From: Prolixibacteraceae bacterium
GTDB taxonomy: Bacteria; Bacteroidota; Bacteroidia; Bacteroidales; Prolixibacteraceae
DNA: 64,000 bases
Assembly: GCA_025210775.1 (NCBI GenBank)
Contig: JAOARB010000028.1
Location: 1-64,000, forward strand
Direction: 5' to 3'
Shown here: positions 7,936 through 18,600 of the stretch, one piece after another
How the letters are laid out: every line of letters starts with the position of its first letter
Position numbering within the stretch: position 1 is the first letter of the stretch
Notes under the pieces: model-generated
Seen by the model: the letters and a program-made list of their open reading frames with translations, nothing else
What the model was told of the DNA's origin: nothing
Databases searched by the model: none
Position numbers and translations under genes: made by a program

Positions 7936-8640
7936 TTACACAGAAGAAGCGATCAACGAAAAATTGTCTTTAGCCTCATCCAACAAGCGTTTTTCGATCC
8001 TATTAAATGCTTCTTCGTTTGAATCGGATGTGTTTAATATTTGCTGTAAATGAATACCATCATACAGGTCATGAACTCCATCAGAGCACACCAAGAACAA
8101 GTCAGAACTATCTAAATTTTTCTGTGTGAATGATTCAATTTGAGAATGTTCAACATCACCCTGAACGGATCGAGTAACAACATGCTTGTACTTGCTAATT
8201 TGTTTTGGATCTTTGATTGACCCATTTTTAATAATTTCATTCATCAAGGTATGTGAGGTAGATTCTTTGACCAATCGGTTGTTTTTGTAATGTAAGATTT
8301 TCACGTCCCCAACCCAAAAACAAATGGCTTGATTAGCTTGTAGTATGATGCCACCGACAGTGGCTCCAATTTTACTATTGTTCTTTTCTCGGAGCTGTCT
8401 TATAGCAAGATTAGCCTTGTTAATTGCTTTTTGGATTTGTGCTTCATTAATGGTTTCAACGGTTGATAAAAAAGTCAATACACTTTCAGCAACCAATTTT
8501 GCTGCAATTTCACCATGATCATAGCCACCCATACCATCAGCAATAAGATGCAGATAAGTTTCAGGATTTATGTTTTGAACCAAAACAAAATCCTGATTGA
8601 CTTCTCGTTTGCCTTTATGTGAAAAAACTATTGACTTCAT
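7936..8640 (-). CDS. PP2C-family Ser/Thr protein phosphatase
   Basis: A 234-residue, single-domain metal-dependent phosphatase. All main PP2C motifs are visible: REVNQD near residue 13, LIADGMGGYDHG near 33-44, ATVGG near 93, the GD of FWVGDVKI, FLVCSDGVHDLY near 182, and the final DNFSLI. It therefore should bind two metal ions and dephosphorylate serine or threonine. Its start overlaps the end of the 1803-residue ATPase gene by 4 bp (ATGA type), so it is the seventh and last gene of the MADS-like operon. The obvious partner is the kinase encoded at 15612-19763: the phosphatase could reset or restrain kinase signalling. That link is inferred from the operon. As I recall, the described eight-gene MADS does not contain a PP2C. 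Confidence 0.9.
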   Translation of the reverse strand: MKSIVFSHKGKREVNQDFVLVQNINPETYLHLIADGMGGYDHGEIAAKLVAESVLTFLSTVETINEAQIQKAINKANLAIRQLREKNNSKIGATVGGIILQANQAICFWVGDVKILHYKNNRLVKESTSHTLMNEIIKNGSIKDPKQISKYKHVVTRSVQGDVEHSQIESFTQKNLDSSDLFLVCSDGVHDLYDGIHLQQILNTSDSNEEAFNRIEKRLLDEAKDNFSLIASSV

Positions 8641-11600
8641 TTACCTCCAGTAGCTTGAATTGTACCACCACCATGTTTGGTTACTCTTGGACGAGTAGAA
8701 ACCTTAACTGGCTTTGTGGTTATACTTTTTTCTGTTGCTTTTGTAGCCCATAAAAAGCCTTCTCCGGGGACAAGGGAACTCATATCTGCTGCACCCAACG
8801 TTGATAATTGGGTGATAGATTTTTGGATATGTTTTAACCATTGAGGACTGTTAAATTTGTGAAGGAGAACAACCGAACTTAATTCTATGATTTCATTTGG
8901 TAAGCTTGGTGGATCCTGACTGGCTATCATGATACTTACTCCTTTGTGTCTCATTTCACGAATGGCAGTAACAATATTCCCAGTAAGATCTTTATTGTCC
9001 ATGTATTTATGAGCCTCGTCAAATACAATGAATTTATTGAAATGAGCTCCATTTATACTTTTTACCCCAGAGAAAATGTTTAGAGATGTAACAAATATAC
9101 CAAGTGCCTGATCTTTATGTATAAATTCATCTCTCATGTCTATTATAAGTAATCTGGATGGGGATAAATGCGATGATAAATTAACTCCATCTCTAACATA
9201 CTTTGAAGCAAATCGGATTCGTCTTTGGGCTAAAGTTTTATCTCTTTTGGAAAGCATCTCACTTTCTTCTATTGCATTTTTTAGATTGGTAATAGTTAAT
9301 TGGCCAGAATCAAAAAGATCTTCAAGAAGGTAATTAATTTCGTTAATGTAATCCGAGGTATTCCCTAGTGCATTCATCAAAAACTGCCAATCCTTAATTG
9401 ACAATTCATTTGGATTAAATATTAATGGTTCAACCTGAACATTAGGGAATTGAGATCTTCTTTCTTGAACTTTCCTTTCAGGGCATAAAATGATAACCTC
9501 TTCAATATTGTCCGGTTCTGCACCATATCTTTCTTTTAACTTTTTTAGTTCAGCCTCCTTATCATTTGGATAAATCATGGAAGTAAACTCCGGCTCGTAA
9601 TCCATGCTTTCACTATAATGAAATATAACACCTGCAAGTGGTGCAGGTAACTCATTCACCTTGCTGAATTGCTTTAATACCATTTCTGATATTGTTCCTA
9701 TGGTATAACTTTTACCACCGCCTTGTACACCAAATAAGCTAATTGTATTGGTTTCACTTAGGTCTATCGCAATCTTTTTGCCATGAAGACTTTCACCTAA
9801 TATTCCGTATTGACTACTAGGAGAGCTTTTTCCGATTAGAATATCGTATTCCGGGCTTTCGTGATCACGATTACCCGATACCTCTTCTGATACAGGTTTC
9901 TCCTCAATTTCTTTTTCAGGTTCTACTTCAGGTTCTGTTTCTAATATTTCAGATTCGACAGGCGTAACTGTGTTTTCAATAATAGGAACTTCAATTTTCT
10001 CTTGTACTTCTTCTTTAGAAAGTTCAGGTTCCTTTGATTTGAACTTTTGAATGAAAGGCTTCAAAGTTGTGTTTGTACCTATTACAGAACTTAATTCTGC
10101 ATCTAACTCATTATCTTCTAATCTTCTTGTATTTAGGTCCGAATCCGGATCAAGAATTTCTTCAATCAGCCTTCCTCCAAAAGTGAAGAAAGTTAAGTCA
10201 TGATCAAGTACCTCTTTGTGGTGCTTTCTTGGGGCAGTGAAGTTGAATATCAATCCTAATTGATTGAATTTTAGTTTAAACCCTGCATCAAGATATTGTA
10301 GAAACGCTAGGTAACTTTCGTATGCGTTTTCACTCAAATACTCATAACGGTGAGCCCTTTCAATATAGAAACTCAATAGCGACTTTAATTCCTTATTCTT
10401 TATCTCACGGTCAAGTCTATCCATTGACAAATGATACTCAGGATCAAAGTGCATTCGTAATGATTCAATGGTGTTTTCAATTTGCTCTCTCATTTTTACT
10501 TTAAGCTCATCACTTTCCGTTTCACCGAGAGATTTTCTGCATTTGATTTCAATAACAGAAATGGCTATTTCTCTTTTATCAGGATTAATGGACACCAATA
10601 AATTATCAGCCCTGCTCTTGCTTTCCGAAGAAAGGTTGTCAAATAGATTTTGATGCAAATCAATCGGAATTAAGAAAGCCTCTTCCAACAAGCCTTTCTT
10701 TTCCAAAACTCTTTTTGTGAAAGCGGATCCAATCACTTCAAAAGCTTTGTTTTTTGAAGAGTTTAGTTGTAGAACTAAGGAACTACTAACGGCTCTTAGG
10801 TCTTCAAGAAGTATTTTGATTTTCTTCTCGTCTTCTGCTTTATGAATGTCTAGGTCAAACTCTTCAAAATGTGGTCCGAGTAAACCTAAAATTTCTGAAG
10901 TTGGTCTTGTTGTTAGGTAAGATGAAATTCCAGACAACTCTTCTCCGGGAACATAATCCAACAAGAAAGGTATTTTGCCATCTTTTGAAGGCTGATCGAA
11001 TATTTGTGGACCAAGGTTCTTGTCAAACGTAATAACCCAGTCAGAATAATCGTGTAAATGTGTTAAAAGAACTTTATCCCTATCATTTAACCTCAGTGCA
11101 GAAGCAGGAATCTTATCTGTATATCCAACTTTTAATGCTCCTGCAATAAAAGATTGAATATTGTCAAATAGGTCAATTCCTAATTTACCACTTCCTTGAT
11201 AACCAATTGGCAGCTCATTTCCTCTAATAAACCTGTTCCATTTGATTTGGCTACCGTGTTCATCAACTGTAACGGTGGATTCGGTTAACAATCCATTTAG
11301 ATAGAAGTTTCTATCATTTTTATATGGTTTTACTAACTCAACTGTAATTGGGAAAGGACTAACCAAGAAACTTAAATGAGCCGTAAATTTTGAAGGCACT
11401 TTTAAGTAATCTGAAATGCTATTGATGGAGAATCGAAGCTTTGGAAACAACCTATTCTTAGATGGCTGAGAAAATGCTTCTGCTTCCTCTGACACGTTAA
11501 ATTCAGGGTTAATTAGGTTTCTCAACGCCTCTCCATGCTCAATAATCCGGTCATCACCTTTAAATATTCTTACCTCGTATTTTACCGCCTTAAAAGCTTT

Positions 11601-14048
11601 ATCACGTTCCAATTCCACAAAAGCATCTGCAAAAACCGAGGCATCACCAGAATTGATAAGGTTAATAATCAGTTTGTCTGTATATGGATGTTGAGCTAAG
11701 TAATTTTTTATGTGCCTAACTACTAGCTTTTGGCTAATATCCGTCTCAACATAATTGTCTTTTGTAACATTGAAAAGCTGACGGAAGTAATGTTTCATTT
11801 GTCTTGAAACAGATGTCATTCCGTTTTTTGATTCATCTGCTAAAACATTCAGATATAATCCCCATCCGTAAGCTAGCTCACCTGAATAATGGTAACTTTT
11901 GAATGAGTTTGGTTCTACGAACACCAATGGGTTATTTTCAGGAGATAATTGACCTTCAAAGAAGAATTCTAAATTCTTTGTCCATGAATCTTTATGCCCT
12001 GGGTAATCTTTTGTTTTTTGTTCCCAATCATTGAACAGCTCCATCAACTCAATTATCCATGCTAATCTTAATGGATGCAAAGGAGATAGTAACAAAGCCT
12101 CTGTGGATTGTCCATCCGGAAGCTTGGTTCTAATTCTAGCTACATCCAGTATTTGAAGCTCTGTAAGGAAGTGCTGAATTTTACTTTTTTCTTCGGCACT
12201 TAATTCATCACTAGAGACTTGATCTTTTAAAGAAGTGGTCCATTCAGTAAGTTTCTTAACGTAATCTTTAATGATTTGATAATGATTGAATAAATCTGCT
12301 GTTTCAAGAACACCATCGCCATTTTCGTTAGAATCTTGAATTGCTTTGAAAATCTCTTTACGTAATTTCAATACAGGATTAGGAATGATGCTCGTTAAAT
12401 CGCTTTCTACAAATTTTAACGATTCAAAACCTACGGCTGCTGAATTACTTTTTAAAGAACCTTTCACATAACCAAATGAATCGCTATGTTCTAAAAACTT
12501 AATTTCTATCCCTCTCAATTTTGAGGAAAGGTTAATCTGATAATTGTGCCTTTCAGAATAGTTAATATGGAAGGTAGATGTATGCTTGGTTATGTCGTTT
12601 AACCAATTATTTGAATTTTCAGATGGTTCCGGAATATCGGCTTCGTCCTCTGATTTTATCTTTTCGATTCTGTACTTGAAATAAGCCTGAATAACGTTGT
12701 TAAGCTTGTCTTTTCTTTGATTTTCTTCTCTTTCTACTGCTTCTTCAACAACATAATCAAAGTCTTCGGAATCACAGGTGAGCTTATATGGAAATGCACT
12801 TTTTGATGCGTTTTCATCAGCATTTAATGCCTCTTCCCATGCTTTCTGAATCTTTATATCCTTAAAATCATCATTAGCATTTAAAATGTTCCCATGCTCA
12901 TCTTCGGCTAGTACTTTAAAAAAGTAAGAACCTTCTTCAATCATATTAGAATTAAGATCTACCGTTGCTTCTCTGTATGGTCTATTGGAAGCGGTATTTT
13001 TCAACTTCCTTAATACAGACACTTCTTCTCCAGTACCACCATCAACTGCCATTAAAATCACCTTGAAGTATTTCAGGTCAGCTATATCCTTTGGATTTGG
13101 ATTAGTGCTAAATCGAATACGAACCTTAGCTGTTTTGTTTTCCTCAACGTGTAAAACCTTTCTGCCTTCTTCAATTTTAAAATTACTAGACTTAATTTCC
13201 TCGGTAAAGAGCTTAATGTGTGAAAAATCAAGATCTGGAATCTTCCAATTAGCAAAGTTTAAATGCTGATAGTTCTCAAATACTAAACGGCAAATTTCAT
13301 CCGCATTTCGAGCTTCATTTTCCTGTTTAATGAAGCTTACAATTTCTTTTTGTAGAGTATTGGGCTCCAATGGTAATTCTGCAATTCTATCATAAAGCGG
13401 TTTGCTAAATGAACTTAAAAGCTCAGTGCTTTCGAGATTGAAGTTCAATCTTGAACGTACCTTTTCGGGTTCTACAATTAGCTTCTCGTCCGGTAGTAAA
13501 TTGAGCAGGTAAATATTGTTTCCAACCGCTTCATTTGAGTATCCTCCTTCTTCAAGAGCCAGTAAATACTTAATGATACTTACAGTACTTATTGCCGTTG
13601 AATTGAGGTATTGAAGAATTTCGCTCTTGATTAAGTGAGCGTAATCTTCCGGAATTTTAGCAATGAGCTCTTCCTTCAATTTATGCTCAATTCCTTCGGG
13701 TGAGATTTCTTTAAAAGTTGCATTTCCGTATGAATCCTCTGCTGCTGTTCGACTGTTTGAAGGAATTAAAACCAACAATGGAGCTTCTTGCTTATTTCTA
13801 TATTCTACAAGCTTGGTAGCCGAAATAAATTTATCACTACCATTATTTTCTTCTGATACAATGAAGGTGTCAATAGCAGGGTATTTATCGTGGATAATAT
13901 TCCACAAAAACTCTAATTCATTTAATCCAAGACCTGTAATTTTCATACAATGCCCAGGAATGGCATTGCTTAAATCTGCCGTGTGTAATTCAAGGATCAG
14001 GTCAATTATTCTCTTGTAATATGTATTTATTGTCTTTACCATTTCCAT
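8637..14048 (-). CDS. mad8: MAD8-like giant HerA-type ATPase (MADS)
   Basis: A 1803-residue protein. The C-terminal 370 residues are a HerA/FtsK-like ATPase domain: Walker A GVQGGGKSYT at about 1440-1449, Walker B KFIVFDEAHKY at about 1672-1682, then IREMRHKGVSIMIASQDP, typical of DNA-translocating ATPases. A Pro/Glu-rich linker (about 1350-1410) separates it from a long N-terminal region with no recognised motif. The layout resembles DptH of phosphorothioation-dependent restriction and the ATP-binding protein MAD8 of the methylation-associated defense system; context favours MAD8. It lies one base after the MAD7-like gene and overlaps the PP2C gene by 4 bp. The likely role is ATP-driven action on unmodified invading DNA, by analogy. 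Family call good, exact orthology unproven. Confidence 0.72.
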   Translation of the reverse strand: MEMVKTINTYYKRIIDLILELHTADLSNAIPGHCMKITGLGLNELEFLWNIIHDKYPAIDTFIVSEENNGSDKFISATKLVEYRNKQEAPLLVLIPSNSRTAAEDSYGNATFKEISPEGIEHKLKEELIAKIPEDYAHLIKSEILQYLNSTAISTVSIIKYLLALEEGGYSNEAVGNNIYLLNLLPDEKLIVEPEKVRSRLNFNLESTELLSSFSKPLYDRIAELPLEPNTLQKEIVSFIKQENEARNADEICRLVFENYQHLNFANWKIPDLDFSHIKLFTEEIKSSNFKIEEGRKVLHVEENKTAKVRIRFSTNPNPKDIADLKYFKVILMAVDGGTGEEVSVLRKLKNTASNRPYREATVDLNSNMIEEGSYFFKVLAEDEHGNILNANDDFKDIKIQKAWEEALNADENASKSAFPYKLTCDSEDFDYVVEEAVEREENQRKDKLNNVIQAYFKYRIEKIKSEDEADIPEPSENSNNWLNDITKHTSTFHINYSERHNYQINLSSKLRGIEIKFLEHSDSFGYVKGSLKSNSAAVGFESLKFVESDLTSIIPNPVLKLRKEIFKAIQDSNENGDGVLETADLFNHYQIIKDYVKKLTEWTTSLKDQVSSDELSAEEKSKIQHFLTELQILDVARIRTKLPDGQSTEALLLSPLHPLRLAWIIELMELFNDWEQKTKDYPGHKDSWTKNLEFFFEGQLSPENNPLVFVEPNSFKSYHYSGELAYGWGLYLNVLADESKNGMTSVSRQMKHYFRQLFNVTKDNYVETDISQKLVVRHIKNYLAQHPYTDKLIINLINSGDASVFADAFVELERDKAFKAVKYEVRIFKGDDRIIEHGEALRNLINPEFNVSEEAEAFSQPSKNRLFPKLRFSINSISDYLKVPSKFTAHLSFLVSPFPITVELVKPYKNDRNFYLNGLLTESTVTVDEHGSQIKWNRFIRGNELPIGYQGSGKLGIDLFDNIQSFIAGALKVGYTDKIPASALRLNDRDKVLLTHLHDYSDWVITFDKNLGPQIFDQPSKDGKIPFLLDYVPGEELSGISSYLTTRPTSEILGLLGPHFEEFDLDIHKAEDEKKIKILLEDLRAVSSSLVLQLNSSKNKAFEVIGSAFTKRVLEKKGLLEEAFLIPIDLHQNLFDNLSSESKSRADNLLVSINPDKREIAISVIEIKCRKSLGETESDELKVKMREQIENTIESLRMHFDPEYHLSMDRLDREIKNKELKSLLSFYIERAHRYEYLSENAYESYLAFLQYLDAGFKLKFNQLGLIFNFTAPRKHHKEVLDHDLTFFTFGGRLIEEILDPDSDLNTRRLEDNELDAELSSVIGTNTTLKPFIQKFKSKEPELSKEEVQEKIEVPIIENTVTPVESEILETEPEVEPEKEIEEKPVSEEVSGNRDHESPEYDILIGKSSPSSQYGILGESLHGKKIAIDLSETNTISLFGVQGGGKSYTIGTISEMVLKQFSKVNELPAPLAGVIFHYSESMDYEPEFTSMIYPNDKEAELKKLKERYGAEPDNIEEVIILCPERKVQERRSQFPNVQVEPLIFNPNELSIKDWQFLMNALGNTSDYINEINYLLEDLFDSGQLTITNLKNAIEESEMLSKRDKTLAQRRIRFASKYVRDGVNLSSHLSPSRLLIIDMRDEFIHKDQALGIFVTSLNIFSGVKSINGAHFNKFIVFDEAHKYMDNKDLTGNIVTAIREMRHKGVSIMIASQDPPSLPNEIIELSSVVLLHKFNSPQWLKHIQKSITQLSTLGAADMSSLVPGEGFLWATKATEKSITTKPVKVSTRPRVTKHGGGTIQATGGK

Positions 14049-14049
14049 T

Positions 14050-15609
14050 TTACTGAGCGTTTAATTCGTAGCGTGGTCTAATTCTTTGAAGGATATAAGC
14101 ATCACTCAGGTCGTTGTAAAAACCAATCTGACGGAGCTTCATTTTAAACGCCTCCATGTTTTCTTTAAAAGCTAAATGAGTTTGTAAATCTGCATCTGCA
14201 AAACGTTCTTCATTCAGTCCGTTAATCACCAATCCGTATCTATCTCTGATATTCGATACCAATTCTTCAATAGATAAACTTCTAGTTTGGAATTGATTGT
14301 CTTTAGATTCTAGTACTAAAATCTGAACAAGGGTTTCAAGCAATCTCGTACCCAGTACAAATCTTCTCGGATGCTTTCTACTTCTTCCTTGTGCCATGAA
14401 ACCTCTTTCATTATTCTTAAGAGATAAAGTATCAAGCATTTCAACATGTTTTCTGTAGAGATACTTACTTCGTTGAGAGAGAATCAGTTCGAGATATTTA
14501 CCAAATTCAGTTTCTTCATATTTCGTAATCTCATTTAAAAAGTCGATATCTTCATCGTCACTGATTTCAGCTTTTTTCAAAGTCCATCTGGCTTTGAACA
14601 TATTTTCGAAATTATCACCTCCCTTATTCAATATTTCCAGTGCTTTAATAATTGACTCAGAGCTATGCTTGTTTAGATCGTATGCTGAGATAACAGTGCT
14701 AATTTTATAGGTAGCCCTGATATAATCTTGGATATTGTTATATAATAACTGACAATCACCAGCAGCAAGTTTTGCTACTTTAGATTCGTGATTATCAGTA
14801 CAATCAACGACAATACTCCAATTATAACTATAATTGATTTTACCCTCTTTAATCATTTGAGGAAGTGCATGAATCAACTTTTGAGCGTACCTAGATAAGT
14901 GGAATGCTGTTATAGTTTTTAGATAATCAATTAGTACGCTCCTGGGAATTCGACGTTTATATACTAAAATACGTCTCACATCATCACAGAATAACTCTGC
15001 ATCCTCTTTCAATAATGGCTTTATTTGATTTAAAGTTGAGTCAGAATCAAGAAAACCAGGCTTAATGTTCTTGACTAAATGTAATAAACCGCAACTATCG
15101 ACATCAAGCTTGTCACTTTGCATAATTTTGTTGGTGACTTGATCCCAACCTTCCATTAAGAAACTTTTTAAGTCTTCTTTAACTGTTGGATTAGCTCCCA
15201 ACATAAGATAAACTTGATCAGCAGAATTTCGATCTTTAGTATTTTTTGCATTCCTAACACGATAGCTTTCAAGATGAATAGGTCTTAAGGCAGAAATCTT
15301 CTCCTTATCAAGATTTCCTCTGTTAACCATGTTAGCAAGATTAGATCGAATCCACAATTCGGCTGCCTCTGGAAAGTCTTTGACCCCTTTTATTGCACCT
15401 TTTTCCTCTAGCTTTAAAAAGGCATTAATTAAAGTTTCAACTTCAACATCACCATTTTTTCTTGCTCTTTGTCTCGGTCTCTGTCCATTATGCTTTAAAA
15501 GCATAAAAAGGTTTATCATCGTGTTATCTATATTCACTGTCTGGGAATCTGCAGCGAAAAGGATTTCACGTCTGAACAAGCTCTCTTCTTTATTTAATTT
15601 TATCGCCAT
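14050..15609 (-). CDS. mad7: MAD7-like protein of the MADS-like operon
   Basis: A 519-residue soluble, mostly helical protein with no catalytic motif I can name. It begins KLNKEESLFRREILFA and contains a basic stretch RQRARKNGD near residue 60, and GRSRKHPRRFVLGTRLLE near 410-425. The C-terminus (LRQIGFYNDLSDAYILQRIRP) looks like a conserved domain end. It sits 2 bp after the kinase gene and 1 bp before the giant ATPase gene, the position expected for mad7 between mad6 and mad8. The gene symbol rests on this order and on length, not on a motif. Function inside the system is unknown. Confidence 0.55.
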   Translation of the reverse strand: MAIKLNKEESLFRREILFAADSQTVNIDNTMINLFMLLKHNGQRPRQRARKNGDVEVETLINAFLKLEEKGAIKGVKDFPEAAELWIRSNLANMVNRGNLDKEKISALRPIHLESYRVRNAKNTKDRNSADQVYLMLGANPTVKEDLKSFLMEGWDQVTNKIMQSDKLDVDSCGLLHLVKNIKPGFLDSDSTLNQIKPLLKEDAELFCDDVRRILVYKRRIPRSVLIDYLKTITAFHLSRYAQKLIHALPQMIKEGKINYSYNWSIVVDCTDNHESKVAKLAAGDCQLLYNNIQDYIRATYKISTVISAYDLNKHSSESIIKALEILNKGGDNFENMFKARWTLKKAEISDDEDIDFLNEITKYEETEFGKYLELILSQRSKYLYRKHVEMLDTLSLKNNERGFMAQGRSRKHPRRFVLGTRLLETLVQILVLESKDNQFQTRSLSIEELVSNIRDRYGLVINGLNEERFADADLQTHLAFKENMEAFKMKLRQIGFYNDLSDAYILQRIRPRYELNAQ

Positions 15610-15611
15610 AG

Positions 15612-18600
15612 TTATATCTCCATTGGTTGAATTTCAAGACGGCTCTGTTCGTCTTTACTGATTCTAAAAAACTCCATGTTATCCTTAGTAACCACCACTT
15701 CTTTGTAGTTCAGATTCTCCAACAAGTTTTTGAAGATGATTAACTCTACAAATTTTCCTCTTAGGTCATTCAATGAAGGGCTAAAGCCTTGCTGAATGAA
15801 ATACAACATTTCATATAGGTCTAAAGAAATGGTAAGCTTGATGTGTTTCGTGTTTTTTCCTTTATGTCTAAAGGTTAAACTATCCGGTTCATACTCCAGG
15901 TACTTCACCAAATGATCTGTTCTGTTTACAAACAGCTCAAAATCGTTAAGGTCAAATAAGCGGAACGACTTACTAAATGGATCTCTGATTTCCGTAGAAG
16001 ACAGCACCAAATAATTTTGGTCTATTCCCGGATTATCGCAGCCTTCGTTTAATGAAATAGCTCTTGAAATGCTTGCTTTTGTGTGATTGTCCGTATCACC
16101 TTCTTCTAATACCTTCACAAATTTGAAAACCGAGTGATAAGGTAATCGCAATAAGTATGAAGGAAGCTTTAAGGTTTCTTCTTCACCATTGTCCTTTACA
16201 TAGCCATTTTGAATGCTCAATAATTCCGCTTTTCCTTCAAAATATTGATGACGAACAAAGTTCTTTTGAATGGTCTTTATTCTTGCTACTTCGTTATCAT
16301 CTTGCTCATAGGTTGGTTTAATTCTTTCAATAGAATTAAATACATCCAATAGATTGATTTCCCTTTCAGCAAATTCGAGGTAATGTTTCGATTGATGTTT
16401 TCCAAAGAACAAGTCTCTATCCAAATCAGGGATGGAAACTTCACCAATATCGGTTTCTCTTAACAGCTTGATTAATCTATCCTGATTACCTGAATCTTCA
16501 ACCGAAGGGTTTGTGATGTTGAAGTAATAATGCTGCCAGTAATGCTCCGGAGAGGATTGATTTTGTTGGTACAAACCTTCAATGTCCTTACAATCGTAAT
16601 CACGAGTAAGCGTATAAGCTATGAAAGAACGTAAGTCCCTCATAGTGATATGTAATTCTCTTTTCAGACTTGCCGTTCTTAACAGCCATTCCATTCTTGT
16701 GATTACTTCTTCACCAGTAGCCGTATCATTGAATGAATCAACGTTGTATTTGATGAAACATTGATTTGCTAAAGAGCAGCCTTCACATTTGCTCCATAAT
16801 TTCTTTTGAGTAAGAGCTTTTACCTGTTGCCTGAATAAACTTGGTTCACTGTCCGTTTGAGCTGCCACTGAACGCAAATTCAGGTTAATAATCATTAAGC
16901 CTTCCGGTAGCTCATGATGCCCTTCGTTATAGAAGTAGTTCTCAATATGATCGTGAAGTGCTTTGTGCTTTTCTGTGGTTTTCAAGAACTCAACCAATCG
17001 ACCTTCATTGATGGCAATGATTCTACCTTCGTTGGCTTGATTGTAGTTTGAAATATCTTCAAAAGGTTGGAAGAAGCTCTCCAATACCTCATTATTGGCT
17101 CTTTCGTCTTCATCTTGCGAACCATCGTAGTTGCTTTCAAACGATACACCATTGATTTTGAATCGAGCACCATTTTTATGACCAAAACGCTCTAATTGAC
17201 TGATGATTTTATCTTCTTCAATCTTACGGATAAAAGCAGTTTTACCATCTCCGGCATTACCTGTAATGATTAAAAGCTTGAATTGACCATCCAATATTGC
17301 CGGAATCAGGTGGTTATCCAGTTTGGTTGGTGTATAGGTTAATTCATCATAAACATTAGTATCGAAATTGGCTCTGGTTCCTGAGTTTCCATGCTTTGAC
17401 TGACTGTAAAGAGAGTTGATGTATTTTACAAAATCATCCTGCTTTTCAATCTCAACGGCAGGTTCCGTTTTTTCCTTTTTACTTTCTAAAATGCCTTCTT
17501 CACCAATTGCCAAAAGGGCATCCAACATTTCTTGGGCATTTTTAAAACGACCAGCTCCATTCGGGCTTATAGCTTTTAATAGAAAAGATTCAAAAGTGTC
17601 TGAAAGCCTTTCTTCTATGGTTTTAGGAGCAATGGGTTCTTTGCTCATTAATGGAAGCTTACCTGGAGCCCATGGGTATTGCTTACAAATAAGCTCATAC
17701 AGAGTTATTCCCAATGCAAAGGTGTCTGCCGACTTATCCCAGTTTACTTTGTAGTTGTCTGTGATTAAATCAGGAGCTAAGTATGGGTTGGTTCCAACAA
17801 AATCTTTATTGTCTTCTGCAAATGAAGCAACATTGAAATCAATCAGGACAAAGCGTTCTTGATTATCCCAAATGATGTTTTGAGGCTTAATATCTCTATG
17901 CAATACTGGTTTTGGCATGTTTTGCATAGAAACCAATGCTCCTAAAATATCTTTTGCAGCTTGATAAACACGGTAAATTGGGAGACGAGCATCGGTGCGA
18001 GTGTACATGCTTAGGTTTTCGCCATCCAAGTATTCCATTAATGTAAAAAACTGACCGGTAGGGGCAATTCCATTCCAAACAAACTTTACAATATTGTTTT
18101 GATTCAGGTTGATAAGTGCATTGTATTCATCTGATACTGACTGAACATTTACACTTTCATGGAAAAGCTTCATGGTATAGTACTTTCCTTGAATGCTGTG
18201 CTTTACCTTAAAAACCTTAGAATAACCTCCTTGACCTAGTATTTCGTGAATTACATATTCACCCACACGGTCTCCTTCTTTTAAATCGTGAGCTTCCGTT
18301 TGTTGTGGAACTTTGGCAGTAGTTGTTTTGGCAGGCTGAGGCTCCGTTTGTGATTCCTTTATGGAATCATTGATAAAGTTTTCGAGTTCCTCTATGCTGT
18401 CAATACGTTTTAGTTCATCTGTTAAAACGGTTTTTAAGCAAAGTTCGTCCAACCATTTTGGAAGTGCCTTATTGATGTGGCTTGGTAGTTTTTCTTCTGG
18501 TATTTGACCACCTAGTTTATCTAATTCATAAGGTGTTTTGAATGGCTCTTCGCTTGTGAATAACCAATAAATTAATACTCCAAGAGAGTAGATGTCTGAT

